Assembly (NCBI GenBank): GCA_020248945.1
Contig: JADCGQ010000039.1
Location: 1 to 64,000 of the forward strand
Length of the DNA: 64,000 bases
DNA from: Rubrivivax sp.
GTDB taxonomy: Bacteria; Pseudomonadota; Gammaproteobacteria; Burkholderiales; Burkholderiaceae_C
Direction of reading: 5' to 3'
The notes under the pieces are model-generated. The model made no database searches and was not told the origin of the DNA. It saw only the letters and a list, made by a program, of their open reading frames with translations. Each line of letters begins with the position of its first letter. The first letter of the stretch is position 1. Below are positions 48,217 through 57,330 of the stretch, one piece after another. The translations under genes and the position numbers were made by a program.

Positions 48217-48768
48217 CTACAAGGCACGGCCCCCGCGGAAAGCGCCACGCCGGCCCCGCGCCCGCGGCTCGGCGGCGGCGCCCAGGGCGGCCAGTTGCGT
48301 GCCGGCGTGGGCGTGCGTGATGGCCAGGCCCAGCGCGTCGGCGGCATCGGGGCCGGGCAGGCCGGGCAGCTGGAGCAGGCGCTGCACCATGGCCTGGATC
48401 TGCGCCTTCGCGGCCAGGCCATGGCCGACCACCGCCTTCTTCATCTGCAGCGCGGTGTACTCGGCCACCGGCAGCCCGGCTGTCACCAGCGCCGCCAATG
48501 CCGCGCCGCGAGCCTGGCCGAGCAGCAGCGTGCTCTGCGGGTTGACGTTGACGAACACGATCTCCACCGCGGCACAGGCCGGCCCGTAGTGGCGCACGAC
48601 CTCGCTGACGCCCTCGACGATGATCTTCAGCCGCGCCGGCAGGTCGCCGCGCGGGGCCTCGGCCGTGGCGATCACGCCGCTGGCCACGTAGTGCAGCCGC
48701 GGGCCGTCGACCTCGATGAGACCAAAGCCGGTCCGCTGCAGGCCGGGATCGATACCAAGGATGCGCAT
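48217..48768 (-). CDS. ruvC: Crossover junction endodeoxyribonuclease RuvC
   Basis: A 183-residue Holliday junction resolvase. Catalytic acidic residues are in place: Asp7 ([16 protein letters not shown]), Glu69 (AAVEIVFVN), Asp141 and Asp144 ([16 protein letters not shown]). It cuts four-way junctions with RuvAB. Usually ruvC follows purH and is followed by ruvA-ruvB in Burkholderiales; here it is 3.9 kb from purH and followed by a histidine kinase, and no ruvAB is in the window. A partial copy of its 5' end lies just upstream (48779-48883). The C-terminus is extended and arginine/glycine-rich ([15 protein letters not shown]). Confidence 0.95.
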   Translation of the reverse strand: MRILGIDPGLQRTGFGLIEVDGPRLHYVASGVIATAEAPRGDLPARLKIIVEGVSEVVRHYGPACAAVEIVFVNVNPQSTLLLGQARGAALAALVTAGLPVAEYTALQMKKAVVGHGLAAKAQIQAMVQRLLQLPGLPGPDAADALGLAITHAHAGTQLAALGAAAEPRARGRRGAFRGGRAL

Positions 48769-48778
48769 CGGACCGGCT

Positions 48779-48883
48779 TCAGTGAAGGCTCATGCCGGCG
48801 CAGCCGGCGTGAAGGCGCGGCAGCGCCGGGCCGGAACCAAAGCCGGTCCGCTGCAGGCCAGGATCGATGCCGAGAATCCTCAC
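48779..48883 (-). pseudogene. Partial duplicate of the ruvC 5' end
   Basis: From GTG 48881-48883 the frame reads [16 protein letters not shown], the first 16 residues of RuvC, then leaves homology and stops at 48779-48781. Against the intact gene the codons differ only at silent or start positions (GTG/ATG, AGG/CGC, ATT/ATC, CTC/CTT, GGC/GGT, CCT/CCC), with a 24-base identical run at its end. The stop of an older frame reading DVAPRWRGRDFVEMVP overlaps this GTG (GTGA), so this is probably the original ruvC start, cut off from the rest of the gene. Confidence 0.75.
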
Positions 48884-48939
48884 GGCACCATCTCGACGAA
48901 ATCGCGCCCGCGCCAGCGCGGCGCGACATCAAGCGGCCG

Positions 48940-49013
48940 CCGCGGAGCCGGCTTTGCCGGGCCGCTGGCGGCGCCCCCCTGGGGGGGAGCGACGCAGTCG
49001 CTCCGGGGGGGGG
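48940..49013. repeat. Stop-abutting GC-rich repeat element, copy 1
   Basis: Directly after the CdsA-like gene's stop lies ggagccggctttgccgggcc, a C6/G7 inverted pair, and agcgacgcagtcgctcc, all inverted-repeat blocks. The same order of blocks abuts the gltA stop at 55625-55703; the first 21 bases agree at about 18 positions. This stop-adjacent element is familiar from Burkholderiales genomes and could act as a terminator or RNA stabiliser. Confidence 0.65.
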
Positions 49014-50012
49014 TCATACCAGGTACCAGCGCACGAAGTGGAAGAACACGGGCGCCGCGAAGCAAAGCGGCGCCACGCGGTCGAGCAGGCCCACCGCACC
49101 GGTGACCGAGCTGCGGTTGCCCCAGTAGCGAACGCCGGCGTCCTTCTTGAGCGCCCGCATCACGAGCTCGCCCAGCGAGCCGCAGCCGGCCGCCACCAGC
49201 GCCATCGTCGCGGCCTGCCAGGGGCCCGTGGGCGTGATCCAGAAGAGGGCCGCGCCCACCAGCGCCGCGGCCACGAGGCCCACGCCGAGCGCGCGCCACG
49301 AGAAGCTGCGGTCGATCTGCCGCGCCACCGGGCGGCGGCGCAGGTGGCGGCTGGCGATCTCCTGCGCCAGCTGGGCCGCCGCCGTGACCATGACCAGAAA
49401 GAACAGCAGGAAGGCCCCGCGCCCGGCGTAGCCCGGCAGGTCCAGCAGCAGCAGCGCCGGCGCGTGGCTCAGCCCGTAGACGCAGACCATGATGCCCCAC
49501 TGGATCTTGGCGTTGCGCTCGAGAAAGCGCTCCGGGTCGCCGGCCAGCGCACCGGCCACCGGGATGGCCAGGAACACATACACCGGCACGAACACCGTGA
49601 ACAGGTCGAAGGCGCGCGTGCCCACCAGCACGTACTGCAGCGGCAGCGCCACGAAAAAGGCCAGGATCAGGCTGCGGTGGTCGCCGCGGCGCGTGTGCAC
49701 CAGCGTGATGAACTCGCGCAGCGCGAGGAACGAAAACGCGCCAAAGGCCAGCGTGGCGCCGAGCGGGCCGCTCACCCAGGCAGCCCAGAACAGCAGCGTG
49801 CCCAGCCACAGCGCGCGCAGGTCGCGCCGCAGGCCGCGGCGGCGCTCCAGCCGGCGCAGCCGCGCCTCGTCGGGCTCGGTGCCGCCGTCGCGCGACGTGA
49901 GGGTGACGATGACCGCGCTCACCCCCACCAGCACGCCGAACAGCACCACGAAGAGCAGGCCGACCTGCTGGTCGGGGCTCAGGCTGCGCAGCGCGGCCAG
50001 GTCGTCAATCAT
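49014..50012 (-). CDS. CdsA/YnbB-like phosphatidate cytidylyltransferase, signature degenerate
   Basis: A 332-residue membrane protein with about seven or eight hydrophobic segments (VGLLFVVLFGVLVGVSAVIVTL; GTLLFWAAWVSGPLGATLAFGAFSFL; AFDLFTVFVPVYVFLAIPV) and the CTP_transf_1 C-terminus: GELVMRALKKDAGVRYWGNR ... GLLDRVAPL. The canonical PGHGG between those blocks is SVTGAVG here, so the active site differs from CdsA; the family nearest in wording is E. coli YnbB, of uncertain activity. It follows the PlsC-like gene by 25 bases and probably belongs to an accessory phospholipid pathway. Start ATG at 50010-50012. Confidence 0.8.
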   Translation of the reverse strand: MIDDLAALRSLSPDQQVGLLFVVLFGVLVGVSAVIVTLTSRDGGTEPDEARLRRLERRRGLRRDLRALWLGTLLFWAAWVSGPLGATLAFGAFSFLALREFITLVHTRRGDHRSLILAFFVALPLQYVLVGTRAFDLFTVFVPVYVFLAIPVAGALAGDPERFLERNAKIQWGIMVCVYGLSHAPALLLLDLPGYAGRGAFLLFFLVMVTAAAQLAQEIASRHLRRRPVARQIDRSFSWRALGVGLVAAALVGAALFWITPTGPWQAATMALVAAGCGSLGELVMRALKKDAGVRYWGNRSSVTGAVGLLDRVAPLCFAAPVFFHFVRWYLV

Positions 50013-50037
50013 GCTTGGGCCCCATCCAGCGCGGCCT

Positions 50038-50670
50038 TCAGCCGCCGGCCCGGCCGGGCCGCTGCGCCAGCACGGCGTCGCGGGCGCGCTTGAGGAAGGC
50101 CCGCTTGTCCTCGCCCTCGCCCAGTTGCAGCGGCGCACCGAAGGTCACCGTGCACAGCACCGGCACCGGCACCACTTCGCCCTTGGGCATGACGCGTTGC
50201 ACGTTGTCGATCCACGCCGGCACCAGCCGCACGCCCGGAAACTGCTGCGCCAGGTGATAGAGGCCGCTCTTGAAGGGCATCGGATCACCCTTGGCGCTGC
50301 GCGTGCCCTCCGGAAAGATCACCAGCGAATCCCCCTGCTGCAGCGCCTCGACCAGGGGTTCGAGCGGGTCCTGGTCGGGGTTGGCCGAACGCGATCGTTC
50401 CACGTACACGGCATGGAACACCTCGGTCGTGAGCCAGCGCCGGAACGGGCTGCCGGCCCAGTAGTCGCGCGCCGCGATCGGCCTTGTGTGCACGCGCAGC
50501 TCGTGCGGCAGCGCGGCCCAGATCAGCACCCAGTCGAGGTGACTCTGGTGGTTGGCGAAGTAGATGCGCTGCTCGGCCATCGGCGGACAGCCCTTCCAGT
50601 GGCCTTGCGCGCCAGTGACCAGGCGAGCAATGAACGCGAGCAAGACACCGGTGACCGAGGCGAGCGACAT
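50038..50670 (-). CDS. 1-acyl-sn-glycerol-3-phosphate acyltransferase (PlsC family)
   Basis: A 210-residue membrane-associated acyltransferase making phosphatidate from lysophosphatidate. Motif I is FANHQSHLDW (His41 to Asp46, HX4D), motif III FPEGTRSAKGDP, and motif IV is VRLVPAWIDN. An N-terminal hydrophobic helix (VTGVLLAFIARLV) anchors it. The product is the substrate of CDP-diacylglycerol synthase, and the CdsA-like gene follows after 25 bases. It is likely an accessory enzyme, since the main plsC is usually elsewhere. Confidence 0.87.
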   Translation of the reverse strand: MSLASVTGVLLAFIARLVTGAQGHWKGCPPMAEQRIYFANHQSHLDWVLIWAALPHELRVHTRPIAARDYWAGSPFRRWLTTEVFHAVYVERSRSANPDQDPLEPLVEALQQGDSLVIFPEGTRSAKGDPMPFKSGLYHLAQQFPGVRLVPAWIDNVQRVMPKGEVVPVPVLCTVTFGAPLQLGEGEDKRAFLKRARDAVLAQRPGRAGG

Positions 50671-50770
50671 GGCGCAATGCTAGGCCACGCGCCAAGTGCG
50701 GCAGTGGCGGTAGCGCGCACGCCCATCGCCTCATGACGGTTTGATGACGATCTGCTCCAAGGAAGTTGTG

Positions 50771-52639
50771 ATGAGCGCCACATCGGACTTGCTTCACTCG
50801 TGGCAAAGGCCGGTCGATCCGCCGATCATGCCGATGCACAACATGAGCTCAACGCGTGTCATTCCCTTCGCCCCGCCGGCCGCGCCGCGGGTTCGCGACC
50901 TGATCGAGGCACGCCAGCTGGTGCCGCACTTTCAGCCGATCATCGATCTGACCGATGGTGCCGTGCACGCACACGAGGCTCTTGTTCGCACGCCCCAGGG
51001 CTGCGCCTGGCCGAACCCCGACGCCCTGTTTGCCGCCGCGCGCGAGCAGGGCGAGACCGAGGCGCTCGAAGTGGAGTGCATCCGGCTGGCGCTGTCGCAA
51101 TGGCAGGGCCTCTCGACCCCGGGCCGCCTGTTCCTGAACATCAGCGCCACGACCCTGATGAAGGTGCTGGCGCAGATGGACATCGAGCGCATCCTGGCCG
51201 TGGCTTCCAAGGGCCGGCTGCGCGGCTCGGACATCGTCGTCGAGCTCACCGAGCACGAGCACGTCAAGGACTTCGACACGCTGCTGTCGTCGGTGCGGCG
51301 GCTGCGTCGTCACAGCATCGCCGTGGCGCTCGACGACTTCGGCGACGGCCGCTCGAGCCTGCGTCTGTGGTCCGAGCTGAAGCCGGAGATCGTCAAGATC
51401 GACAAGTACTTCACCCACGAACTGCCGTCGCGGCCCGAGAAGGTGCAGACGCTGCGCGCGCTGATGCAGATCTCGCAGACCCTGGGTGCCTCGCTGGTGG
51501 CTGAAGGCGTCGAAACCGCCGAGGAACTGCGCCTGCTGCGAGACCTGGGCATTCCGTTCGGCCAGGGCTGGCTGCTCGGCAGGCCTGCGGCCCAGCCGGT
51601 GCCTTCAACGCTGCCGCAGGCGCAGGAGGTCATCCGCAGCAAGGAGCTGGCGGTGATCCCCGAAAGACGCCGTTCAACCCAGCAACGGGCCACGCCCTGG
51701 ACGATGCTGGAAGAAGTGCCGGCGCTGCCGCCCGCAACCACCAACGAGCAGCTCTTCGCGCGCTTCAGTGCCGACGAGAGCTTGTTCGCGCTGGCCATCG
51801 TCGACCCCGAGCAGCGGCCGCTGGGCCTGGTGAGCCGGCAGGCCTTCATCGCCCGTTATGCCAAGCCCTACTTCCCCGAGCTGTTCGGCCGCAAGTCCTG
51901 CCTGCTGTTCGCGAACCAGATCCCGCGGACCGTGGACCTGCATGCCGACATCGATGCGCTGACCGAGGTGCTCACCAGCGAGGACCAGCGCTACCTCACC
52001 GAAGGCTTCGTCATCACCGAGCTGGGCCGCTACAGGGGGCTCGGCAGCGGCGAAAAACTCGTGCGCCGCGTCACCGAGGCCCGCATCGAGGCCGCCCGGC
52101 ACGCCAACCCGCTGACGCTGCTGCCCGGCAACATCCCGCTCACGCAGCACATCGAGCGGCTGCTCGCTTCGGGCCGCGAGTTCGTGGCCTGCTACGGCGA
52201 CCTGAACCAGTTCAAGCCCTTCAACGACATCTACGGCTACTGGCGCGGCGACGAGATGATCCTGCTGGCGGCGCGTTGCTTCACGGCGCACGCCGAGCCC
52301 ACGCGCGACTTCCTCGGCCACGTCGGCGGCGACGACTTCGTCGTGCTGTTCCAGAGCCACGACTGGGAGGCGCGCTGCGAGGCAGTGGTGCGTGAGTTCA
52401 ATGAGCAGGCCCGCGCGCTCTACGACGACCCGGCGCGCGAGGCCGGCGGTGTGATGGCCGAAGACCGCCACGGCACGCTGCGCTTCCATGCGCTCGTGAC
52501 CCTGTCCATCGGCGCTTGCCGAGTGAACGCCAACACCCGGGCCACGGCGGAACAGGTGGCGTCTTGTGCGGCCGGCGCCAAGCACAAGGCCAAGCAGGCG
52601 CAGGTGGCGCTCTATCCCAGCCAGCTCCTCATGGATTGA
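50771..52639 (+). CDS. EAL and GGDEF domain protein (c-di-GMP phosphodiesterase/cyclase type)
   Basis: A 622-residue cytoplasmic protein. The EAL domain is complete in motifs (about 45-290): HEALVR with Glu69, LFLNIS, ELTEHEHVKD, DDFGDGRSSLRL, KIDKYFTHEL, LVAEGVET and GQGWLLGRP, so c-di-GMP hydrolysis is likely. A CBS-like middle follows (about 325-440). The GGDEF domain (about 445-615) has DLNQFKPFNDIYGYWRGDEMI but the signature is GGDDF (519-523), one residue off GG(D/E)EF, so cyclase activity is uncertain. AAGGAAG before ATG 50771 decides the start over an upstream ATG at 50741. It is divergent from the PlsC-like gene. Confidence 0.9.
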   Translation: MSATSDLLHSWQRPVDPPIMPMHNMSSTRVIPFAPPAAPRVRDLIEARQLVPHFQPIIDLTDGAVHAHEALVRTPQGCAWPNPDALFAAAREQGETEALEVECIRLALSQWQGLSTPGRLFLNISATTLMKVLAQMDIERILAVASKGRLRGSDIVVELTEHEHVKDFDTLLSSVRRLRRHSIAVALDDFGDGRSSLRLWSELKPEIVKIDKYFTHELPSRPEKVQTLRALMQISQTLGASLVAEGVETAEELRLLRDLGIPFGQGWLLGRPAAQPVPSTLPQAQEVIRSKELAVIPERRRSTQQRATPWTMLEEVPALPPATTNEQLFARFSADESLFALAIVDPEQRPLGLVSRQAFIARYAKPYFPELFGRKSCLLFANQIPRTVDLHADIDALTEVLTSEDQRYLTEGFVITELGRYRGLGSGEKLVRRVTEARIEAARHANPLTLLPGNIPLTQHIERLLASGREFVACYGDLNQFKPFNDIYGYWRGDEMILLAARCFTAHAEPTRDFLGHVGGDDFVVLFQSHDWEARCEAVVREFNEQARALYDDPAREAGGVMAEDRHGTLRFHALVTLSIGACRVNANTRATAEQVASCAAGAKHKAKQAQVALYPSQLLMD

Positions 52640-52680
52640 GCACGCCGGCTGCCGGGCCCAGGCTGGGCCCCGGGGCTGGG

Positions 52681-54258
52681 CTAATGCCGGAAGTGGCGGG
52701 TGCCGGTGAAGACCATCGCGATGCCGCGCTCGTCGGCTGCGGCGATGACCTCGTCGTCGCGCACGCTGCCACCGGGCTGGATGACGCAGGCCGCGCCCTC
52801 GTCGATGACGACATCCAGGCCGTCGCGGAACGGGAAGAAAGCATCGCTGGCCACCGCCGAGCCGGCCAGCTGCAAGCCCGCGGCGCCGGCCTTGATGCGC
52901 GCGATGCGGGCGCTGTCGAGCCGGCTCATCTGGCCGGCGCCCACGCCCAGCGTCATGCCACCGGCACAGAAGACGATGGCGTTGCTCTTCACGAACTTGG
53001 CCACCTTCCAGGCGAACATCAGGTCGTCCATCTGCTGCGGTGTCGGTGTCTTCTTCGTCACCACGCGCAGTTCGGCCACGCCGACGTTCTTGTTGTCGGG
53101 CGTCTGCAGCAAAAGGCCACCGCCGATGCGCTTGCTGTCGACGACGTTGGCGCCGCTGCCGGCGGGCACCTCGAGCACGCGCAGGTTCTGCTTCGGCGCC
53201 AGCACCGCCGCGGCCTCGGGCGTGACGGCCGGCGCGATGAGGACCTCGACGAACTGCTTGTTGTCGCCGATCTGCCGCGCCGTGGCTTCGTCGAGCGGGC
53301 GGTTGAAGGCGATGATGCCGCCGAAGGCCGAGGTGGGGTCGGTCTGCCAGGCCTTCTGGTAGGCCTCGGTGAGCGTGGCACCGACGGCCACGCCGCAAGG
53401 GTTGGCGTGCTTGACGATCACGCAGGCCGGCGCCTCGAAGCTGCGCACGCACTCCCAGGCCGCGTCGGCGTCGGCGATGTTGTTGTAGCTCAGCGCCTTG
53501 CCCTGCAGCTGCCGGTACGCCGCCAGCGTGCCGGCAGGAGGCACGGCCTCGCGGTAGAAGGCGGCCGACTGGTGCGGGTTCTCGCCGTAGCGCATGTCCT
53601 GCGCCTTGACGAACTGCGCTGTCCAAACGCTCGGGAAGGGGTCGCGCGCCGGCACGTCGTGGCCGGCGTCCTCGGCGCCCGGCGCCACGGCGCCCAGGTA
53701 GTTGGCGATCATGCCGTCGTAGGCCGCGGTGTGCGCGAACACCTTCTTGGCCAGCCGGAAGCGCGTGCTGCGCTGCACGCCGCCGGCGGCGAGCTCGGCC
53801 AGCACCTGGGGGTAGTCGGCCGGGTCGATGACCACGGCCACGCCGTCCCAGTTCTTGGCCGCGGCGCGCAGCATGGCCGGGCCGCCGATGTCGATGTTCT
53901 CGATGGCGTCGTCGAGCGTGCAGTCGGCGCGCGCGGTGGCCTGCGCGAAGGGGTAGAGGTTCACGACCAGCAGGTCGATGGTGCCGATGCCGTGCTGCTG
54001 CAGCGCCGCCATGTGCGCCGGCACGTCGCGCCGCGCCAGCAGGCCGCCGTGGATGCGCGGATGCAGCGTCTTCACGCGGCCGTCGAGCATCTCGGGCGAG
54101 CCGGTCACCTCGGCCACCTCGGTGACAGCCAGGCCGGCGTCGGCGAGCAGGCGCGCCGTGCCGCCGGTGGAGAGCAGGCGCACGCCTTGCGCGGACAGTG
54201 CGCGGGCAAGGTCGACGATGCCGGTCTTGTCCGACACCGAGAGCAGGGCGGTCTTCAT
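52681..54258 (-). CDS. purH: Bifunctional AICAR transformylase / IMP cyclohydrolase
   Basis: A 525-residue enzyme for the last two steps of IMP synthesis. The N-terminal IMP cyclohydrolase opens [22 protein letters not shown] and continues [35 protein letters not shown]. The C-terminal transformylase has [15 protein letters not shown], the Lys-His pair in [11 protein letters not shown] (catalytic), [14 protein letters not shown] and the end [26 protein letters not shown]. Length is standard. It overlaps fis by four bases (ATGA), forming the dusB-fis-purH operon. Confidence 0.97.
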   Translation of the reverse strand: MKTALLSVSDKTGIVDLARALSAQGVRLLSTGGTARLLADAGLAVTEVAEVTGSPEMLDGRVKTLHPRIHGGLLARRDVPAHMAALQQHGIGTIDLLVVNLYPFAQATARADCTLDDAIENIDIGGPAMLRAAAKNWDGVAVVIDPADYPQVLAELAAGGVQRSTRFRLAKKVFAHTAAYDGMIANYLGAVAPGAEDAGHDVPARDPFPSVWTAQFVKAQDMRYGENPHQSAAFYREAVPPAGTLAAYRQLQGKALSYNNIADADAAWECVRSFEAPACVIVKHANPCGVAVGATLTEAYQKAWQTDPTSAFGGIIAFNRPLDEATARQIGDNKQFVEVLIAPAVTPEAAAVLAPKQNLRVLEVPAGSGANVVDSKRIGGGLLLQTPDNKNVGVAELRVVTKKTPTPQQMDDLMFAWKVAKFVKSNAIVFCAGGMTLGVGAGQMSRLDSARIARIKAGAAGLQLAGSAVASDAFFPFRDGLDVVIDEGAACVIQPGGSVRDDEVIAAADERGIAMVFTGTRHFRH

Positions 54259-54494
54259 GGCTTGATGAGCTTGTGGTCGAGCAGCTTGCGCCGCAGCGTG
54301 TTGCGATTGATGCCGAGCCAGTCGGCGGCCTTGCTCTGGTTGCCTTCGGCGTGGCGCATCACCACGTCGAGCAGCGGCTTCTCGGCCGCGGCGATGAAGA
54401 GGGGGTGCAGGTCGCCGGGCTCGGCGCCCCGCAGGTCCTTGAAGTACTGCTCGACGCTGGCGCGCACGCTGTCGTCGATGGCTTTGCGGCTCAT
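54255..54494 (-). CDS. fis: DNA-binding protein Fis
   Basis: A 79-residue nucleoid-associated protein. The C-terminal helix-turn-helix is diagnostic ([39 protein letters not shown]), preceded by a dimerisation helix ([15 protein letters not shown]). It bends DNA and tunes growth-phase transcription. It overlaps dusB (ATGA) and purH (ATGA), the classical dusB-fis arrangement extended by purH. Confidence 0.95.
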   Translation of the reverse strand: MSRKAIDDSVRASVEQYFKDLRGAEPGDLHPLFIAAAEKPLLDVVMRHAEGNQSKAADWLGINRNTLRRKLLDHKLIKP

Positions 54495-55561
54495 GCTGCG
54501 AGGGCCTCGGTGTCGTGGTCGTGTGCCTGATCGTTCGCGGCCGCCATCACCGGCAGCGGCAGGCGTTCGTGCGTGGCGGCGAGTGCGTCGAAGAAGGTGG
54601 CCAGCGCCTCAAGCTGCGCGCGCGCCTCGTCGAGCACGTTGATGCGCTGGCGCAGGGCCTCGCCACCGGGCAGGCCGCGCACGGCCCAGCCGATGTGCTT
54701 GCGGGCGCTGCGCACGCCGGTGAACTCGCCATACAGCGCGAGATGGTCGTCCAGATGCTCCAGCAGCCAGCCGCGCACCTCGGCCACCGTGGGCGGCAGG
54801 CGGTGCGTGCCGTGCGCCAGGAAGTGCGCGATGTCGCCGAAGATCCACGGCCGCCCCTGCGCCGCGCGGCCGATCATCACGGCATCGCAGCCCGTGGCGC
54901 GCAGCACCTCGGCGGCGCGCTCGGGGCTCGTGATGTCGCCGTTGGCCACCACCGGGATGCGCAGCTCGGCCTTGATGGCCGCCACCGTGTCGTGCTCGGC
55001 CGCGCCGCCGTAGCCCTGCTCGCGCGTGCGGCCGTGCACGGTGAGCATCGCGATGCCGGCCTCCTGTGCGGCCCGCGCCAGCAGCGGCGCGTTCTTCACC
55101 GCAGCGCACCAGCCCGTGCGCATCTTCAGCGTCACCGGCACGTTGCGCGGTGCGCAGGCGGCCACCACCGCGTCGACGATGGCCAGCGCCAGCCGCTCGT
55201 TCTGCATCAGCGCCGAGCCGGCCCACACCTTGCACACCTTCTTGGCCGGGCAGCCCATGTTGATGTCGATGATCTGCGCGCCGCGGTCGATGTTGTAGAG
55301 CGCCGCCTCGGCCATCTCGGCCGGGTCGACACCGGCGATCTGCACCGCGATGGGCCCGGGCTCGCCGGCGTGGTCGGCGCGGCGCGAGGTCTTCAGCGTG
55401 TGCCAGAGCTCGCGCTTGCTGGTCACCATCTCGCTCACCGCATGGCCGGCGCCGAGGGCGCGGCACAGCATGCGGAAGGGCCGGTCCGTGACGCCGGCCA
55501 TGGGGGCGACGAACAGGTTGTTCGGCAGGGTGAACGCGCCGAGGCGCAGGGGTTTCAGCAC
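54491..55561 (-). CDS. dusB: tRNA-dihydrouridine synthase DusB
   Basis: A 356-residue flavin enzyme that reduces uridine in tRNA. Features: [37 protein letters not shown] with catalytic Cys104, [25 protein letters not shown] and [18 protein letters not shown] (FMN-binding barrel), then the helical C-terminal domain with [14 protein letters not shown]. The start is GTG at 55559-55561, with no strong ribosome-binding site; the promoter may be at 55588. It heads the dusB-fis-purH operon. Confidence 0.95.
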   Translation of the reverse strand: MLKPLRLGAFTLPNNLFVAPMAGVTDRPFRMLCRALGAGHAVSEMVTSKRELWHTLKTSRRADHAGEPGPIAVQIAGVDPAEMAEAALYNIDRGAQIIDINMGCPAKKVCKVWAGSALMQNERLALAIVDAVVAACAPRNVPVTLKMRTGWCAAVKNAPLLARAAQEAGIAMLTVHGRTREQGYGGAAEHDTVAAIKAELRIPVVANGDITSPERAAEVLRATGCDAVMIGRAAQGRPWIFGDIAHFLAHGTHRLPPTVAEVRGWLLEHLDDHLALYGEFTGVRSARKHIGWAVRGLPGGEALRQRINVLDEARAQLEALATFFDALAATHERLPLPVMAAANDQAHDHDTEALAA

Positions 55562-55587
55562 GTCGGACTGCTTAAAAATGAGGCGCG

Positions 55588-55593
55588 AGTATA
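55588..55593 (-). promoter_or_regulatory. Candidate -10 element before dusB
   Basis: Read leftward the sequence is tatact, close to the consensus tataat, 27 bases before the dusB start in an AT-richer patch. No good -35 lies at the expected distance, so the call is weak. Confidence 0.3.
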
Positions 55594-55624
55594 CGTGCGT
55601 CTACCGAGCACCCTGGCCCAGGAA

Positions 55625-55703
55625 CCCCGCGCGGATCCGGCTCTGCCGGGCCGTCGCGGGGCTGCCCCCTCGCGGGGTAGCGAGCGCTAGCGAGCTGGGG
55701 GGC
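55625..55703. repeat. Stop-abutting GC-rich repeat element, copy 2
   Basis: Directly adjoining the gltA stop: ggatccggctctgccgggcc, a ccccct/gcgggg pair, and tagcgagcgctagcgagct with tandem agcgagc, then ggggggc. Same order of blocks as at 48940-49013. It sits between gltA and the divergent part of the dusB promoter region. Confidence 0.65.
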
Positions 55704-57014
55704 TCAACGTTCCGCGATCGGCTTCACGTCGCGCACTGGCGAGCCGACGAACAGCTGCCGCGGACGGCCGATCTTGTACTCGGCGTCGCCGATCATCTCG
55801 TTGAGCTGCGCGATCCAGCCCACCGTGCGCGCCAGCGCGAAGATGGCGGTGAACAGGCTCACCGGGATGCCGAGCGCGCGCTGCACGATGCCCGAGTAGA
55901 AGTCGACGTTCGGGTACAGCTTGCGGCTGACGAAGTAGTCGTCCTCGAGCGCGATCTTCTCCAGCGCCATCGCCAGCTTGAACAGCGGGTCATTCTGCAG
56001 ACCGAGTTCCTGCAGCACCTCGTGGCAGGTCTCGCGCATCAGCTTGGCGCGCGGGTCGTAGTTCTTGTAGACGCGGTGACCGAAGCCCATCAGCTTGACG
56101 CTGGAGTTCTTGTCCTTCACCTGCTTGATGAACTCGCCGATCTTCTCGACGCCACCGTTGCGCTGGATGTCTTCGAGCATGTTGAGTGCCGCCTCGTTGG
56201 CGCCGCCGTGCGCCGGGCCCCACAGGCAGGCCACGCCGGCCGCAATGGCCGCGAACGGGTTGGTGCCCGAGCTGCCGCAAAGCCGCACGGTGGAGGTGCT
56301 GGCGTTCTGCTCGTGGTCGGCATGCAGGATGAAGATGCGGTCGAGCGCGCGCACCAGCACCGGGTTGGGCACGTACTCCTCGCAGGGCGTGGCGAACATC
56401 ATGCGCATGAAGTTCGCGCTGTAGCTGAGGTCGTTCTTCGGGTAGATGAAGGGCTGGCCAACGCCGTATTTGTAGGCCATGGCCACCAGCGTGGGCATCT
56501 TGGCGATCAGCCGGTGCGCGGCGATCGTGCGGTGCTGGGCGTTATGGATGTCGGTGCTGTCGTGATAGAAGGCAGACAGCGCACCCACCAGGCCCGTCAT
56601 CACGGCCATCGGGTGGGCATCGCGGCGGAAGCCGCGCAGGAAGAACTGCATCTGCTCGTTGACCATCGTGTGGTACGTGATGGTCTTGACGAAGCTGTCG
56701 CGCTCGGCCTGCTGGGGCAACTCGCCATTGAGCAGCAGGTAGCAGACCTCGAGGAAGTCGCAGTTCGTGGCCAGCTGGTCGATCGGGTAGCCGCGGTACA
56801 GCAGCTCGCCCTTGTCACCGTCGATGTAGGTGATGGTGCTGTTGCAGGAGGCGGTGCTCAGGAAGCCGGGGTCGTAAGTGAACTTGCCGGTCTGTGCGTA
56901 CAGCTTGCGGATGTCGATGACGTCCGGACCGATCGAGCCCTTGTAGAGGGGCAGCTCCATGCTGGGGCTGCCGTCGCTGAACGAAAGCGTGGCTTTCACG
57001 TCGGAGGGGGTCAT
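55704..57014 (-). CDS. gltA: Citrate synthase, type II
   Basis: A 436-residue TCA-cycle enzyme condensing acetyl-CoA with oxaloacetate. Family landmarks: [76 protein letters not shown] with catalytic histidines, [14 protein letters not shown], and [14 protein letters not shown] with the catalytic aspartate, ending [13 protein letters not shown]. Length and N-terminal beta-strand region match the hexameric, NADH-sensitive type of Gram-negatives. It is the last gene of the sdhC-D-A-B-E-gltA operon, 15 bases after sdhE. Confidence 0.97.
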   Translation of the reverse strand: MTPSDVKATLSFSDGSPSMELPLYKGSIGPDVIDIRKLYAQTGKFTYDPGFLSTASCNSTITYIDGDKGELLYRGYPIDQLATNCDFLEVCYLLLNGELPQQAERDSFVKTITYHTMVNEQMQFFLRGFRRDAHPMAVMTGLVGALSAFYHDSTDIHNAQHRTIAAHRLIAKMPTLVAMAYKYGVGQPFIYPKNDLSYSANFMRMMFATPCEEYVPNPVLVRALDRIFILHADHEQNASTSTVRLCGSSGTNPFAAIAAGVACLWGPAHGGANEAALNMLEDIQRNGGVEKIGEFIKQVKDKNSSVKLMGFGHRVYKNYDPRAKLMRETCHEVLQELGLQNDPLFKLAMALEKIALEDDYFVSRKLYPNVDFYSGIVQRALGIPVSLFTAIFALARTVGWIAQLNEMIGDAEYKIGRPRQLFVGSPVRDVKPIAER

Positions 57015-57029
57015 CGCTGGGGCCTTTCT

Positions 57030-57323
57030 TCAGAGGGTGTGCTTGGCGGGTACCGGGATGGGCGACTGGCGCAGCTGCACCAGCACCTCGCGGACTTCGG
57101 GCAGGTCGATCTCGCCGGCCAGCGGCACGCGGCCGAGCAGCAGGTCGAGAAGGTCGTTGTCGGTCAGGTCCATCAGGGTCATCAACCCCGCGGCCTGCCT
57201 TGTCGTGATCGTCTCCTCGTGGTGGCGGAAGAAACGCTCGATGAAGAGGTCGTTCTCGAGCAGGCCGCGCCGGCAGCGCCAGCGCAGCTTGCTGAGAGAC
57301 CGTTCGTCGAGGCGCTCTTCCAT
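57030..57323 (-). CDS. sdhE: Succinate dehydrogenase flavinylation factor SdhE
   Basis: A 97-residue protein that promotes covalent attachment of FAD to SdhA. The conserved motif is RRGLLENDLFIERFF, with MDLTDNDLLDLLLGR behind it. Placed between sdhB and gltA, 7 bases after sdhB, as usual in Burkholderiales. Confidence 0.93.
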   Translation of the reverse strand: MEERLDERSLSKLRWRCRRGLLENDLFIERFFRHHEETITTRQAAGLMTLMDLTDNDLLDLLLGRVPLAGEIDLPEVREVLVQLRQSPIPVPAKHTL

Positions 57324-57330
57324 CGCGGGG

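Noticed and set aside
52681..54258. Ribosomal RNA or tRNA genes looked for across the window, including the purH-dusB stretch
   Set aside because: No tRNA cloverleaf ends or rRNA landmarks noticed; dusB modifies tRNA but no tRNA gene is adjacent.
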